Positions 43,707-52,926 of a stretch of DNA of 64,000 nucleotides are shown in pieces. A program made the translations under genes and the position numbers. Origin of the DNA: Chitinophagales bacterium (lineage in GTDB: Bacteria; Bacteroidota; Bacteroidia; Chitinophagales; Chitinophagaceae). Each line of letters begins with the position of its first letter. The first letter of the stretch is position 1. The notes beneath the pieces are model-generated. The model did no database searches. It saw only the letters and a list, made by a program, of their open reading frames with translations, and had not been told where the DNA came from. The stretch spans positions 62,001 to 126,000 of the forward strand of contig JACJXR010000007.1 of assembly GCA_020636505.1 (NCBI GenBank), in the 5' to 3' direction.

Positions 43707-44930
43707 ATGCAAAAAATATCACACATCATATTGTTTTTATCATTAATGGTTTGCGCAGTTGTTGCTGAGGCTCAACTACTACCCAAAAGTGAACAAACAA
43801 CGGAGGTTCTACCCGTTGTTACAGGTGCGGAGCAAACAGAGCTTTATTTGCCAATGCTTGAAGGCAAAAGAGTTGGCTTGCTCATCAATCAGACCTCGGT
43901 GGTAGGCGACAAGCTTACCCTATTGCCCGATACATTGTTGAGCTTGGGAGTGAATGTGGTTAAGATATTGGCTCCTGAGCATGGCTTTCGTGGCAAGGCT
44001 GAAGCAGGAGAGAAAGTGGATGATGAAAAGGATGCCAAAACAGGATTGGCGATAGTGTCTTTGTACGGTAAGACAAAGAAACCCACAGAAGCTCACTTGA
44101 AAGACATAGACATATTGATATATGACATTCAAGATGTGGGTGCACGCTTTTACACATATATCTCCACCATGCAGTATGCTATGGAAGCATGTGCTGAATT
44201 CGGTGTTCCTTTCATGATACTGGACAGACCAAACCCCAACGGATTTTATGTGGATGGCCCTGTGTTGGACAAGTCTCAAAAGTCATTCGTAGGTATGCAA
44301 CCCATACCCGTGGTGTATGGCATGACACCGGGTGAATATGCCAAGATGCTTGTAGGGCAAAATTGGTTTCAGGGCGCAAGTAAGCTGCAACTAACAGTGA
44401 TACCATGTAAGAATTACGACCATACCACACGATATACTTTGCCTGTCAATCCATCGCCTAATCTAAGGAACATGGCTGCCATATATTGTTATCCTTCTTT
44501 GTGCTTCTTTGAGGGTACGGACATTAGTGTGGGTAGAGGAACAGATAAGCCTTTCCAGCAATTCGGACACCCTTCATTTAAAGATAGATCAGTATATGGC
44601 TTTATGCCCAATATAGCAGATAAAGGCCCCGATCCTAAACATGCAGCAAAACCCTGCTATGGTATAGCAATTGCTACAACTGCAGAAGAAGCCGATATTA
44701 CAATAGGTGGTAAATTACGAATGGTATATCTGCTCAAAGCCTATAATTGGTTCGAAGACAAGGATAAGTTTTTTAATAGCTTTTTTGAAAAACTTGCAGG
44801 TACCACTGAACTCAGGAAACAGGTGCAGCAAGGATGGAATGAGGAGCAGATACGTGATTCGTGGAAGAAAGACATTGACACCTTCAAACAAATAAGGAAG
44901 AAGTACCTGCTTTATAAAGATTTTGAATAG
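43707..44930 (+). CDS. Exo-beta-N-acetylmuramidase family protein (DUF1343, NamZ-like)
   Basis: 407 residues from the ATG at 43707; an in-frame ATG at 43686 is also possible but overlaps a -7-like TATCTTTA (43679-43686). Signal peptide ends at EAQ. DUF1343 blocks: LLINQTSVV, PEHGFRG, YDIQDVGARFYTY, DRPNPNG and EGTDISVGRGTDKPF. NamZ proteins of this family (GH171) remove N-acetylmuramic acid from peptidoglycan ends, so a wall-recycling role in the periplasm is likely. Followed by the MMPL fusion after 32 bases. Confidence 0.92.
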   Translation: MQKISHIILFLSLMVCAVVAEAQLLPKSEQTTEVLPVVTGAEQTELYLPMLEGKRVGLLINQTSVVGDKLTLLPDTLLSLGVNVVKILAPEHGFRGKAEAGEKVDDEKDAKTGLAIVSLYGKTKKPTEAHLKDIDILIYDIQDVGARFYTYISTMQYAMEACAEFGVPFMILDRPNPNGFYVDGPVLDKSQKSFVGMQPIPVVYGMTPGEYAKMLVGQNWFQGASKLQLTVIPCKNYDHTTRYTLPVNPSPNLRNMAAIYCYPSLCFFEGTDISVGRGTDKPFQQFGHPSFKDRSVYGFMPNIADKGPDPKHAAKPCYGIAIATTAEEADITIGGKLRMVYLLKAYNWFEDKDKFFNSFFEKLAGTTELRKQVQQGWNEEQIRDSWKKDIDTFKQIRKKYLLYKDFE

Positions 44931-44962
44931 TTTAATGGACTAATTGCAAGCCTGTTTGCAGT

Positions 44963-47900
44963 ATGCATATCTTCTTTTTACCCATCTACGATCTTTTCAA
45001 GCGCAGGAAATCACTTTTCCTAATAGTGTTTCTGTGCAGCTTTGTGTTGTGGGTGTTCTTGGCTTTTAAGATAAAGCTGAAAGAAGATATCACATCCATG
45101 CTTCCCAACAGCGAGGCCATTCAAACCATGAACAAAGTGATGAGCAAGTCAGCTGCCGGAGAGCAGGTGATATTTCTCATGGACTTTAAGGACAGCACAG
45201 TAATAGACCCCGATGAACTTGTAGTTGCAGCCAATGACTTTACCTATGCATTCCAAAACAGTTTTGCCGATTTTACGGATACCATAATACTCCAACCCGG
45301 TAGTGGCTATGAAGAGGCGATATTGAGTGTGGTACAAAACAACCTGCCTTTATTCCTCGAAGAAGGAGATTATGCACTTATTGATACATTATCAAAACCC
45401 GAACACATTGTTCGGACCTTGGAGGCCAATAAGAAAACATTGCTCTCGCCTGCAAGTGTGGTATATAAGCGATTGGTCGCTACCGACCCTCTTGGTATAT
45501 CAGGTGTGGTGTGGAACAAACTGAAAGCACTGCAACAAAATGCCGACTACGAAACATACGACGGTTATCTCTTTGATAAAAGGTTGAGCAAGCTTACGTT
45601 TTTCCTTAAACCCAAATACAAAGCGGGAGAAACAGGTAAGAACAGCAAGTTCTTTGAATCGGCTGATGATTTCATACAAAAATGGGAAACGGAACATGTA
45701 GGAATTGAAGTGACCTACTTTGGTGGTCCCGCAGTCGCTGCTGGTAATGCCACGCAGATGCGTACCGATACCATCGTTACTCTGTCTCTTACAGTAGTAC
45801 TGCTGTTGTTGTTGACGTTCTATTATTTCAGACGAAAGAGAATACCGTTGTTATTACTCGTTCCTGTATTGTATGGTGGGGCAATGGGTATTGGCATCAT
45901 TACATTGGTTTCGGGGAGCATGTCTGTCATTGCATTGGGAGCGGGTGCCATAGTCATGGGTATTGCGATAGACTTCTCCATACATTTCCTATCACAAGCA
46001 AGAAAGAGTAGTATTCGCGATACGGTCAAAGAACTTTCTCAACCACTTACATTGGGAAGTCTAACCACCATTGCTGCATTCCTTTCATTGAGATTGACCG
46101 ATACGCCTATTCTTGAAGACCTTGGTTTGTTCGCTGCTGCCAGTCTATTCGGTGCTGCATTATGTACGCTGATATTCTTACCACATTTATTGTCTGATAA
46201 ACAACGAGAGCGGGATATAAAACCTACACTTTTCGATACGATAGCCAAGCTACGCCCTGAGTCGAACAAATGGTTGGTATTGCTGATAATCTTCCTCACG
46301 CCTGTTATGTTATACTTCAGTACGGGTGTGCAGTTCGACAGCGATTTGATGAACCTTAATTACTTGTCGCCTGAGTTGGAGAAAGCCAAGGACAAGATAA
46401 GTGAGGTGAACGCCGATGCACTGAGTTCCGTATTTGTAGTTGCCGAAGGTGACGATGAAGAACATGCTTTGCAAAAGCTCGAAGTTGCAAACAACGAATT
46501 GATACAACTTCAAAACGAAGGGAAAATAACCGGCATATCAATCCCCACAACACTCATCCCATCAGAGCAAACACAAAAAGAAAGAATAGAGCGGTGGCAT
46601 AACTATTGGACAGAGGATAAGAAAGCACAACTGATAAAGAACATAAGCAAGGGCGCAACTGAACTTGGGTATGCTCAAGGCGCATTCACAGGTTTTGAAG
46701 AGAGCTTGTCTGCCAACTATACTACATTCGATGAGCAAACAGCATCACTACTCAAATCCTTATTTCCCGGAGGTTTTGCAGCAGATAGTTCTGTACGTTA
46801 TGCCATTGCTTCGGTAAAAGTTCCCGCGGAGTATAGAGCGGAAGTTTTTGGTAGGTTGAAAGAGTATAAGCAGGTATCTGTTTCCGATAGACAAGAAAGT
46901 GCAACACAGCTTGTGGGTGTCTTACAAAGCAACTTTACAGACATAGCATTGTATTCGTCTTTGATAGTATTCTTTGCATTGCTTATTGGTTACGGCAGAA
47001 TAGAGTTGGCCATAGTCGCATTTCTACCAATGGCAATATCCTGGATTTGGATATTAGGCATCATGTGCTTGTTGGGGCTTAAGTTCAATATCGTGAACAT
47101 CATCATTTCATCTTTGATATTCGGCTTGGGTGATGATTACACCATATTTACCATGGACGGTTTGGTAGAGCGATTCAGAACGGGTAAGCATAAACTGGCT
47201 TCAGTACGCGCTGCAGTATATGTTTCTGTACTGACTGTGATAATAGGTCTTGGAGTGTTGTTGTTGGCCAAGCATCCTGCATTACGTTCCATCGCATTCA
47301 TCTCTGTTACAGGTTTGCTGTGTGTGTTGTTCATCTCACAAACTTTGCAGCCATTCTTGTTCAATACATTCATACAGCATCGCGCGGATAAAAGATTCCT
47401 ACCGTTCACACTCAGGAGTTTCATCCTATCGGTATTCGCATTCACTTACTTCTTTGTTGGCTCCTTGTTGTTGACGGTAATGGGAGTGATTCTCACTAAA
47501 CTATGGCCGTTCAATAAAGAGAAAGGCAAATACTACTTCCATGTATTGATAAGTGCAATGACATGGAGCATGATGTATATAATGTTGAATGTTCGCAAAC
47601 GTGTATATAATATTGGTAACGAAACTTTCGATAAGCCAGCTGTTTACATTGCAAACCATTCATCTTTTCTCGACATACTATTGACAACTATGTTGCATCC
47701 ACGTTTGGTACTGTTGACCAATAGGTGGGTGTGGCGTTCGCCTGTGTTCGGTGCTGTTGTCCGTATGGGTGAATACTATCCCGTTGCCGATGGTGCCGAA
47801 GACAGTATAGAACCTTTGCGTGACCTTGTGAGTAGAGGATACTCTGTCGTTGTATTCCCGGAAGGTACGCGCAGTACTTCTGATAAAATAGCACGTTTCC

Positions 47901-48796
47901 ATAAAGGGGCATTTTATATAGCCGAAGAACTGAAGTTGGATATAGTTCCAATAGTGTTGCATGGCGTACATTATTCGATGCAGAAAAATGATTGGTTGCT
48001 TAAAAGCGGCACATGCTCGTTATATATCCATCCAAGAATCAAGCCTGATGACGATACCTACGGCGATACTTACAGTAAGCGAGCCAAGCATTTAGGCAAA
48101 TGGATGCGAGAGCAGCTGTCTTTGCATAAGCAACAAGACGAAACACCGGCATACTTTAAAGAGCAGTTGGTGAGATGTTACACATATAAAGGCCCTGTGT
48201 TGGAATGGTATTGTAGAGTTAAGACAAAACTAGAGGGCTACTATCAACAGTTTCATGAGCTGTTACCGAGAGAAGGTAAGTTCTATGATTTGGGTTGTGG
48301 CTATGGCTTCATGTCCTATATGTTGCATTGGTCGTCGCAAGACAGGTCGTTCATTGGTATAGACTATGACGGTGATAAGATAGAAACAGCACAGAATGTT
48401 TTCTTAAGAGATGATGATATTCGTTTTGAACAGGGTGACCTTACGGCTGTCAATCTTGAATCTTGTGATGGTATCATCATTAGCGATGTGTTGCACTACT
48501 TGTTGCCCGAACAACAGGTGGATGTATTGGAAAAGAGTGTTGCCGCTCTGAATGATACCGGCATTTTGATTGTAAGAGATGGGGTATCCGAACTGAAAGA
48601 CCGCATTAAAGGCACAAAGCTGACTGAACTATTCTCGACAAAGATATTCGGATTCAATAAGACGCAAAACGACCTTCATTTCATCAGCCGAAAGTTGATA
48701 GACTACCTCGCATCAAGGCACAATATGGAACTGACCATCATAGACAATGCGAAGATGACAGCCAACTTGATATTTGTGTTGAAGAAGAAAGGGTAG
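44963..48796 (+). CDS. Trifunctional MMPL transporter / lysophospholipid acyltransferase / SAM methyltransferase
   Basis: 1277 residues in three parts. Residues 1 to about 850: RND/MMPL exporter with TM1, a first large periplasmic loop, a block of TMs with GAGAIVMGIAIDFSIHF (GxxxDY-like motif), a second loop and a second TM block with FGLGDDYTIF. About 875-1075: PlsC-type acyltransferase with NHSSFLDILL (HX4D) and FPEGTRS. About 1095-1277: class I methyltransferase with YDLGCGYGF and GIDYDGDKIETA. The domain set suggests acylation, methylation and export of a lipid or lipid-linked product, as in flexirubin/aryl-polyene-type pathways, but no polyketide synthase is near. Six bases from the convergent ABC permease. 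Confidence 0.93.
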   Translation: MHIFFLPIYDLFKRRKSLFLIVFLCSFVLWVFLAFKIKLKEDITSMLPNSEAIQTMNKVMSKSAAGEQVIFLMDFKDSTVIDPDELVVAANDFTYAFQNSFADFTDTIILQPGSGYEEAILSVVQNNLPLFLEEGDYALIDTLSKPEHIVRTLEANKKTLLSPASVVYKRLVATDPLGISGVVWNKLKALQQNADYETYDGYLFDKRLSKLTFFLKPKYKAGETGKNSKFFESADDFIQKWETEHVGIEVTYFGGPAVAAGNATQMRTDTIVTLSLTVVLLLLLTFYYFRRKRIPLLLLVPVLYGGAMGIGIITLVSGSMSVIALGAGAIVMGIAIDFSIHFLSQARKSSIRDTVKELSQPLTLGSLTTIAAFLSLRLTDTPILEDLGLFAAASLFGAALCTLIFLPHLLSDKQRERDIKPTLFDTIAKLRPESNKWLVLLIIFLTPVMLYFSTGVQFDSDLMNLNYLSPELEKAKDKISEVNADALSSVFVVAEGDDEEHALQKLEVANNELIQLQNEGKITGISIPTTLIPSEQTQKERIERWHNYWTEDKKAQLIKNISKGATELGYAQGAFTGFEESLSANYTTFDEQTASLLKSLFPGGFAADSSVRYAIASVKVPAEYRAEVFGRLKEYKQVSVSDRQESATQLVGVLQSNFTDIALYSSLIVFFALLIGYGRIELAIVAFLPMAISWIWILGIMCLLGLKFNIVNIIISSLIFGLGDDYTIFTMDGLVERFRTGKHKLASVRAAVYVSVLTVIIGLGVLLLAKHPALRSIAFISVTGLLCVLFISQTLQPFLFNTFIQHRADKRFLPFTLRSFILSVFAFTYFFVGSLLLTVMGVILTKLWPFNKEKGKYYFHVLISAMTWSMMYIMLNVRKRVYNIGNETFDKPAVYIANHSSFLDILLTTMLHPRLVLLTNRWVWRSPVFGAVVRMGEYYPVADGAEDSIEPLRDLVSRGYSVVVFPEGTRSTSDKIARFHKGAFYIAEELKLDIVPIVLHGVHYSMQKNDWLLKSGTCSLYIHPRIKPDDDTYGDTYSKRAKHLGKWMREQLSLHKQQDETPAYFKEQLVRCYTYKGPVLEWYCRVKTKLEGYYQQFHELLPREGKFYDLGCGYGFMSYMLHWSSQDRSFIGIDYDGDKIETAQNVFLRDDDIRFEQGDLTAVNLESCDGIIISDVLHYLLPEQQVDVLEKSVAALNDTGILIVRDGVSELKDRIKGTKLTELFSTKIFGFNKTQNDLHFISRKLIDYLASRHNMELTIIDNAKMTANLIFVLKKKG

Positions 48797-48803
48797 TGCT
48801 ATA

Positions 48804-50123
48804 CTACATGTTTTGGAAACGCGTTCTGTTTCGATAGGTACTGATTACCCACAATACAATACTGAATGACAGAAGCACCAGTATGTGATATTGTACATCG
48901 TGCAAATTCCCATTTCGTAATGTGATATGGTTCACAGCATCCAACCCCCAATACAGAGGCGATATCATTGCCAGTTTTTGCATGGCGGGCGAGAATATGT
49001 CTATCGGTACCCAAACACCACCCATTGCAGATAATATAACGATGGATATGGCGCCGAATGGCATTGCTTGGTTCGTTGTCTTGAATATGACACCAATGAA
49101 GTAGCCATAAGATGTGGCCGCGATTGCAATAGTGACTGCAACTGGTATCAACACCCATGCATTGGTGCCCAAGTGTAATGCGGGTAAACCTAACAGTGGT
49201 AAAACCCACAATCCGATACCGAACATCACTGCAAACTGTGCCGAACATATTATGGTATAGAAAAGTATCTTTCCTATTGAAACATATTTGCGTGCATTGG
49301 GTATCAGTTCTATACGAAGTGCGCTGCGTTCGTCACGTTCACGTATCAAATGTCCGCATATGGGTATTACTATGAAGAACATGCCGAATATCGCCCAGGC
49401 AGGTACATTATGTTGTACAGACGACATATGAATCTCATGCTTGCCGTTATCATTCAGCATGCGCTCACGTACACCTATGCCTTTGAATATTCGCTCAAAA
49501 TTTTCTGTCGGTATTGAGGTGACGACTTTGTTGCTGTCAGTGCTGTCGGTTTGTACACCTCCAAGTTTTGACATACGTTCCACCAACATTTTGCTGCTGG
49601 AGAAGGTGATGTATTTGTCAAGTGCGAAGTTTACAGACATCCGAAATGTTGGTTTGGATGCGGGGTCGAAGTACATACGCACGTATGTTGTATCCCGTAC
49701 TTCTCTTGATGGCAATGTTCCCATTCCCAAACGTTCCGATATGCTGTTGGCAACAAGGTTTGCAGCATTCACCATTTCGGCGGTTGCACCTTTGGGTATG
49801 ACGATACCTACCTTGTATACTCCTTCGTGAAGCAGTTGTTTTAGTTTGTCTTCAGTAAGAGGTATCCCGTCTATGACATCCACTACAATGAAGTTGTTAC
49901 TTTCTTTTAGTCCTGATATGATGGCATCGGCAAGTTTGCCGTTGTCATGGTCGGCTACCAACAGTTCAAACTTCTTTTCTTGATAGTCTTTGAAAGGAGC
50001 ATCTTGCACCATAGCCATCACCACAATGAGTATGGCCGGCATAATGAACAACAGCATCAAGCCCGCTATGTCACGCTTAGTGAGTATCCATTCCTTGATT
50101 ATGGTTGCAAGTATCTTCTTCAT
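48804..50123 (-). CDS. ABC-2 type transporter permease
   Basis: 439 residues. TM1 near 20-40 (RDIAGLMLLFIMPAILIVVM), a periplasmic domain of about 190 residues, then five TMs in the C-terminal half (YISxGKILFYT, VLPLLGLPAL, IPVAVTIAIAATSYGYFIGVIF, GGVWVPIDIF and a last helix). This is the NodJ/YhgE/Pip-like ABC-2 topology used for exporting drugs, lipids or polysaccharides. It works with the ATPase encoded 25 bases upstream, in the tryptophan dioxygenase transcript. Confidence 0.93.
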   Translation of the reverse strand: MKKILATIIKEWILTKRDIAGLMLLFIMPAILIVVMAMVQDAPFKDYQEKKFELLVADHDNGKLADAIISGLKESNNFIVVDVIDGIPLTEDKLKQLLHEGVYKVGIVIPKGATAEMVNAANLVANSISERLGMGTLPSREVRDTTYVRMYFDPASKPTFRMSVNFALDKYITFSSSKMLVERMSKLGGVQTDSTDSNKVVTSIPTENFERIFKGIGVRERMLNDNGKHEIHMSSVQHNVPAWAIFGMFFIVIPICGHLIRERDERSALRIELIPNARKYVSIGKILFYTIICSAQFAVMFGIGLWVLPLLGLPALHLGTNAWVLIPVAVTIAIAATSYGYFIGVIFKTTNQAMPFGAISIVILSAMGGVWVPIDIFSPAMQKLAMISPLYWGLDAVNHITLRNGNLHDVQYHILVLLSFSIVLWVISTYRNRTRFQNM

Positions 50124-50127
50124 TCTA

Positions 50128-50163
50128 TAGTTAGTCTCTTACGGATAGTTAGTCTCTTACGGA
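50128..50163. repeat. Perfect 18-bp tandem duplication at a gene end
   Basis: The 18-base unit TAGTTAGTCTCTTACGGA occurs at 50128-50145 and again at 50146-50163. The second copy covers the last codons and stop of the ABC ATPase gene (minus strand), and the first repeats them in the spacer before the permease gene. Confidence 0.9.
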
Positions 50164-50895
50164 ATGCCCCGTATAATGTAAAAACACATCTTCGAGGTGT
50201 CTGCAGTCGATTGTGTTTTCAATCAGTGTTTTTGGAGAGCCGCTTGTTATTAACTTTCCACTGTCGATTATCACCACCTCATCACAGATCTTTTCGGCTT
50301 CTTCCAATAGGTGAGATGTATATAATATCGTTTTGCCCTTATTGTTGTATTCTCTCAAAAAGTCAAGTATCATGGCTCTCGATTGTACATCCACACCCGC
50401 GGTTGGTTCATCCAGTATCAGTATCAACGGGTCGTGCAATAAGGATGCGATGATGTTCGCCCTTCGTTTCATCCCACCACTATATCTGTTCACACGCTTG
50501 TCTGCATGTTTCATCAAGCCGAGTCGTTCCAATAAATCTGAAGCACGTTCTTTGATGAATCTGTCTTCAAGTCCATATAGTCTGCCGATGTACATGAAGT
50601 TCTCCATAGCGGTCATGTTGGGAAACAGTGCTATTTGTTGAGGCACTACACCTATTTGTTCCCTTACTGATGCCGGATGGTCGATACAGCTCACTCCATA
50701 AATGGATGCCGTGCCTGTGTCAGGAGCAACCAACCCACACATTATATTGATGCTTGTGGTCTTTCCTGCTCCGTTCGGACCCAGTAATCCTACGATGGAA
50801 CCCTCACTCACATCGAAACTCAGACCGTCCAATGCAGGCTCAATGGCTCCATGATATTGCTTCTTCAGCTCTTTGATCTGAATAGCATGCAACAT
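50149..50895 (-). CDS. ABC transporter ATP-binding protein
   Basis: 248 residues. Walker A GPNGAGKTT, Q-loop VVPQQ, signature YSGGMKRR, Walker B LILDEPTAGVD and H-loop TSHLLEE, typical of an ABC-2 exporter ATPase. It starts 15 bases after the tryptophan 2,3-dioxygenase gene and energises the permease encoded after it. Substrate unknown. Its 3' end is tandemly duplicated into the spacer. Confidence 0.95.
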   Translation of the reverse strand: MLHAIQIKELKKQYHGAIEPALDGLSFDVSEGSIVGLLGPNGAGKTTSINIMCGLVAPDTGTASIYGVSCIDHPASVREQIGVVPQQIALFPNMTAMENFMYIGRLYGLEDRFIKERASDLLERLGLMKHADKRVNRYSGGMKRRANIIASLLHDPLILILDEPTAGVDVQSRAMILDFLREYNNKGKTILYTSHLLEEAEKICDEVVIIDSGKLITSGSPKTLIENTIDCRHLEDVFLHYTGHSVRD

Positions 50896-50910
50896 ATTAA
50901 TAGCTCTTCT

Positions 50911-51933
50911 TTATTTATAACCAAGTCCCTGTGCCAATTGTTCAGGCAAAGGGGGTAGTGAATGACGTGGTACAAGAAATGTTGTTAACTCGGCCAACTC
51001 TTTGAATATAATGTGGCTGTCTGCCGCTTTTTGCAAATACTCACTGCCGGTACTGCCACCTGTACCCACACGCTTACCGATGGTACGCTGCACCATATGT
51101 ATATGCCTATGTCTCCAAAGAGACAGTAGTTCGTCTATTTCCAACAGGCTTGAGATTAGTTCAAAAGGCATATGCAGCATAGGGTAGTCTCTGTACATCA
51201 TGATAAACAATGCACTCCTGTTGGCCTCTGTGCTTAACCTTCTGCCATCAGGATATTCGTTATTGTTCATGAACAACATATCGAAGTTGCTTGTATTGCC
51301 TTTCTCTGCCTCAAGCAAGCTTTTGTTGTACACGTTGCGATATGCATCCCAAAACCAGTTCTCAGGCCATATATGATTGTCCTTAAGGAAAGGCATGCGT
51401 TCCAACCATCTGTTGATGAGTACAAGCAAAGATTCTTGTGCTTCTGCATCTTTTACTCGCTTGATATCATCCTCATTCAGTTGCGATAGATAATAGTTGT
51501 GTCCATGACGGTCATTGTAATTAAGACCAAGCGTGGCTTCTATCATTTTAAACTGAATGCTCTGAAATCCCGATGCAGGACGCAACAAGTCGCGGAACTC
51601 TAAGAAATCAAGTGGGGTCATGGTCTCCATGATGGACATTTGCTCTACTGCAATGCCCAGTATGGTACATATCCTCTTTATTCTGTGTACACAATTATAT
51701 ATATCAGGTGAGTTGTTGGGAATTTCTTCTTGTTTGAAAATGCTTCTGATGATACTAAGCTCGTGCAATATTTGCTTAAACCACAGCTCATAACTCTGGT
51801 GTATTACGATGAACATCATCTCATCATCAGCCTTGATACCCTCTTTGTCGCTTTCAGGAAACTGCGCATTCAATATTTTGTCCAGCTGCAGGTACTCACT
51901 ATAATATACAGGCGGTCTCTCTTTGTTTTCCAT
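50911..51933 (-). CDS. kynA: Tryptophan 2,3-dioxygenase
   Basis: 340 residues. Haem enzyme that opens the indole ring of L-tryptophan to N-formylkynurenine, first step of the kynurenine pathway. Family blocks: YYSEYLQLDKIL, DDEMMFIVIHQSYELWFKQ, SGFQSIQFK and HRHIHMVQRTIGKRVGTGGSTG with the haem-binding His in the HxHxMVxRTIG segment. Length is close to that of Bacteroidota and animal TDOs, longer than the Xanthomonas type. First gene of a run with an ABC exporter. Other kynurenine genes are not in the window. Confidence 0.96.
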   Translation of the reverse strand: MENKERPPVYYSEYLQLDKILNAQFPESDKEGIKADDEMMFIVIHQSYELWFKQILHELSIIRSIFKQEEIPNNSPDIYNCVHRIKRICTILGIAVEQMSIMETMTPLDFLEFRDLLRPASGFQSIQFKMIEATLGLNYNDRHGHNYYLSQLNEDDIKRVKDAEAQESLLVLINRWLERMPFLKDNHIWPENWFWDAYRNVYNKSLLEAEKGNTSNFDMLFMNNNEYPDGRRLSTEANRSALFIMMYRDYPMLHMPFELISSLLEIDELLSLWRHRHIHMVQRTIGKRVGTGGSTGSEYLQKAADSHIIFKELAELTTFLVPRHSLPPLPEQLAQGLGYK

Positions 51934-52061
51934 GCGGTTAAATTAATAAACTTGGGATAAGGTATGTACATCAAAAAAAAATATTTGAACGGCATAGGGG
52001 TAAAAAGCGTGGTCGGTGTTCTATATACAAACCAAATATTTTTCAATTAATAAACAGTATT

Positions 52062-52727
52062 ATGAAAGCTCAGTTATCTGTATTTGTATTGGCATTTTTT
52101 GCAATTGTATTCACATCTTGCCATAAACATGTAATAAGAGGAAATGGGTCTGTGATCACAGAAGTGAGAAGTGTAGGCACATTCAGCAAAGTAGTTGCCA
52201 ACGGCAGCTCAAACGTTACCATTGTCGAAGACGATGAGTACAAGGTTATATTGACAGGGTATGGCAACCTTATAAACGCATACGAAACACGCGTAAGCGG
52301 TGACAAGTTGGTGTTGGAGTTCGAAGACAAGTTTTGGAATGTTAAAAATGACAATGTGGAAATAGAAGTACACACACCGTATGTTGACAAGGTTACCATC
52401 AATGGTTCCGGTGATATTGATGTGCATTCAGGCTTCAGACAAGATAATTTCTTTGCAAACGTGAGTGGCTCAGGCAATATCAGAGTGACAAACAACAAAT
52501 ACAAGTCTGTAAATGCAGAGGTAAATGGTTCAGGTAATATTGATCTTGAATCCTCAACATGCGAAAGTGCATATATTAATATATCAGGTTCGGGAGAGGT
52601 TTACGTTTTTGTGACAGACTTCCTCAAAGTGAACATATCAGGTTCAGGTGATGTGTGGTACAGTGGCGACCCACTAAGTACAGATTTCAGCATATCAGGT
52701 TCCGGCAAAGTGCACAAGAGAAATTAA
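52062..52727 (+). CDS. GIN-domain (DUF2807) lipoprotein
   Basis: 221 residues, lipobox FTSC at 17-20. The mature part is a right-handed beta-helix-like GIN (G-I-N) domain: repeated turns INGSGDIDV, VSGSGNIRV, VNGSGNIDL, ISGSGEVYV, ISGSGDVWY and ISGSGKVH. Such head-GIN proteins are surface or periplasmic and of unknown function, related to auto-transporter adhesin heads. Divergent from the tryptophan dioxygenase gene and followed by a terminator. Confidence 0.9.
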   Translation: MKAQLSVFVLAFFAIVFTSCHKHVIRGNGSVITEVRSVGTFSKVVANGSSNVTIVEDDEYKVILTGYGNLINAYETRVSGDKLVLEFEDKFWNVKNDNVEIEVHTPYVDKVTINGSGDIDVHSGFRQDNFFANVSGSGNIRVTNNKYKSVNAEVNGSGNIDLESSTCESAYINISGSGEVYVFVTDFLKVNISGSGDVWYSGDPLSTDFSISGSGKVHKRN

Positions 52728-52789
52728 ATAACTTTAATGTGTAGAATTCAATAATGTATGTTGTGTACCATATTGAATTTCAAAAACTT

Positions 52790-52823
52790 AATATCAGCAT
52801 GTGTCACATGTTGATATTTTTTT
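52790..52823 (+). terminator. Terminator after the GIN-domain gene
   Basis: AATATCAGCATGTG (52790-52803) faces CACATGTTGATATT (52805-52818), nearly perfectly complementary, followed by T5. A second inverted repeat, GAATTCAATA and TATTGAATTT (about 52745-52780), precedes it. Confidence 0.78.
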
Positions 52824-52926
52824 ATTTGATTAATTAAATATTTTATATAAATTGATTAAACAAAAATTAACAGAACAATAAAAAGTTAATCAGTCTAATT
52901 GATTTATTAAAATAACACAACGATAT

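Noticed and set aside
52745..52780. GAATTCAATA / TATTGAATTT inverted repeat as an operator
   Set aside because: It precedes the terminator of the GIN-domain gene with a long loop; more likely part of the transcript's 3' structure.
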